Positions 63,026 through 64,000 of a stretch of 64,000 nt of DNA are shown here, piece after piece. The position numbers were made by a program, and so were the translations under genes. The DNA is from an uncultured Bacteroidales bacterium (GTDB lineage Bacteria; Bacteroidota; Bacteroidia; Bacteroidales; F082), in NCBI GenBank assembly GCA_946184615.1, contig CAMHFN010000004.1:62001-126000 (forward strand), read 5' to 3'. Below the pieces are notes generated by a model. The model had not been told where the DNA came from. It did no database searches and saw only the letters and a list, made by a program, of their open reading frames with translations. The stretch's first letter is position 1. The number at the start of each line of letters is the position of its first letter.

Positions 63026-64000
63026 TTAATTCAAGACATTACCATCTTTATCTTTAAAAGTCACCTCAAGTCCCAGACCACGGAGTTCGTGGATCAAGAC
63101 GTTGAAGGATTCGGGAGTACCCGGCACCGGCATGTTGTCGCCTTTGACGATGGCTTCGTAAGCCTTGGCACGACCCACCACGTCGTCGGACTTCACGGTC
63201 AAGATCTCTTGAAGCACATTGCTTGCGCCGAAGGCTTCAAGGGCCCAAACCTCCATTTCACCGAAACGCTGACCGCCGAACTGGGCTTTACCACCGAGAG
63301 GCTGCTGCGTGATCAATGAGTATGGTCCGATGGAACGGGCGTGCATCTTGTCGTCGACCATGTGATGCAGTTTCAGCATATAGATGTAACCCACCGTGGC
63401 AGGCTGGTCGAAAGGTTCTCCTGTCTCACCATCATAGAGTTGGACACGGCCGTTCTTCGGAAGTCTGGCTTTCTCCATCAAGGCATTGATCTGTTCGAGC
63501 GAAGCACCGTCGAAGATCGGGGTAGCGAACTTCATACCGAGTTCATGACCAGCCCAACCCAACACGGTTTCGTAGATCTGACCCAAGTTCATACGAGAAG
63601 GCACACCCAAGGGGTTCAGCACGATATCGACTGGAGTACCATCGGCGAGGAACGGCATGTCCTCGGCACGGACGATACGGGAGACGATACCCTTGTTACC
63701 GTGACGACCGGCCATCTTATCGCCGATCATCAACTTGCGTTTCTTGGCCACATACACCTTAGCCATTTGGATGATGCCGTTCGGAAGTTCGTCACCAACG
63801 CTGGCCACGTACTTCTCACGGTTGTACTTACCTTGGACTTCCTTAAATTTCACAGTGTAGTTATCAATCAAGGTAGCCACCATCTCATTCTTCTTCTCGT
63901 CGCTGGTCCACTTGTGGGGGTTGACGACAGAGTAGTCGAGTTCCATCAAGGTCTTCTGAGCAAACTTGACACGCTTAGGAATGAGTTGTTCCTTAAAGTT
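63026..64000 (-). CDS. rpoB: RNA polymerase beta subunit, C-terminal part (5' end outside window)
   Basis: About 324 C-terminal residues are visible and the frame stays open to base 64000. [18 protein letters not shown] and [18 protein letters not shown] are invariant RpoB segments. Upstream partner of rpoC, 14 bp apart. Confidence 0.98.
   Translation of the reverse strand, partial: NFKEQLIPKRVKFAQKTLMELDYSVVNPHKWTSDEKKNEMVATLIDNYTVKFKEVQGKYNREKYVASVGDELPNGIIQMAKVYVAKKRKLMIGDKMAGRHGNKGIVSRIVRAEDMPFLADGTPVDIVLNPLGVPSRMNLGQIYETVLGWAGHELGMKFATPIFDGASLEQINALMEKARLPKNGRVQLYDGETGEPFDQPATVGYIYMLKLHHMVDDKMHARSIGPYSLITQQPLGGKAQFGGQRFGEMEVWALEAFGASNVLQEILTVKSDDVVGRAKAYEAIVKGDNMPVPGTPESFNVLIHELRGLGLEVTFKDKDGNVLN

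Overview
This 64 kb window is a chromosomal segment of a Bacteroidota bacterium, most probably order Bacteroidales. Evidence from the sequence: a secreted M14 peptidase ends in a type IX secretion (T9SS) sorting domain; a PorX-type response regulator with a PglZ domain is present; the omega-like RNA polymerase subunit, the DUF6913 and DUF4835 proteins and the M3/M16 peptidases are of Bacteroidota type; and gene starts are preceded by TAnnTTTG -7 boxes rather than strong Shine-Dalgarno sites. I could not assign a genus. No rRNA, tRNA, CRISPR array or insertion sequence was seen. No gene-free stretch exceeds about 230 bases.

Layout. 1-5.8 kb holds housekeeping genes: the end of an M16 peptidase, an Hsp20 chaperone, an SPFH/NfeD membrane pair and an M3 peptidase lipoprotein. 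5.8-37.8 kb is one very long minus-strand surface-polysaccharide locus, tightly packed with many ATGA or TGATG stop/start overlaps. In transcription order it contains: an orphan CCG-domain Fe-S protein, a WbpD-like N-acetyltransferase, a WbpE/DegT aminotransferase, an unusual phosphoglycosyl transferase, Wzm/Wzt ABC exporter genes, seven glycosyltransferases (GT2, GT4 and GT32-like) with a GT39-like multispanning protein, AT3/LbH/MBOAT acyl-decorating enzymes, a WbpP-type epimerase, a CapK/PaaK-like enzyme and a DUF354 protein. After these come a compact acyl-ACP module (LbH transferase, FabD, ACP, SDR reductase, KAS III), two deacetylase-like proteins and the Wza, Wzc (BY-kinase) and CpsB phosphatase export module.

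37.9-42.1 kb is a minus-strand aroA-aroB-tsaE-porX cluster. 42.2-51 kb holds an HD phosphohydrolase, a small XRE regulator with a palindromic operator candidate, an MBL hydrolase, DUF6913, dapA, the T9SS-exported M14 peptidase, bamD, the omega-like subunit and DUF4835 (PorD-like). 51-58.6 kb holds recN, DUF4159, rsmE, argS, a small secreted protein and pyrBI, whose leader contains a terminator overlapped by a short ORF. 58.7-64 kb is rpoC and the 3' part of rpoB.

How the genes may work together. The polysaccharide locus has nucleotide-sugar enzymes, an initiating transferase, glycosyltransferases, several acyl and acetyl decorating enzymes and an export/control module. The KAS III-SDR-ACP-FabD set contains exactly what is needed to make a short 3-hydroxyacyl-ACP, probably as a decoration donor.

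The most unusual structural signal is a family of degenerate tandem heptamers in strict 7-bp register. They fill at least thirteen gene-gene gaps and in places supply coding sequence (the dapA tail) or long inverted repeats (after pyrI).
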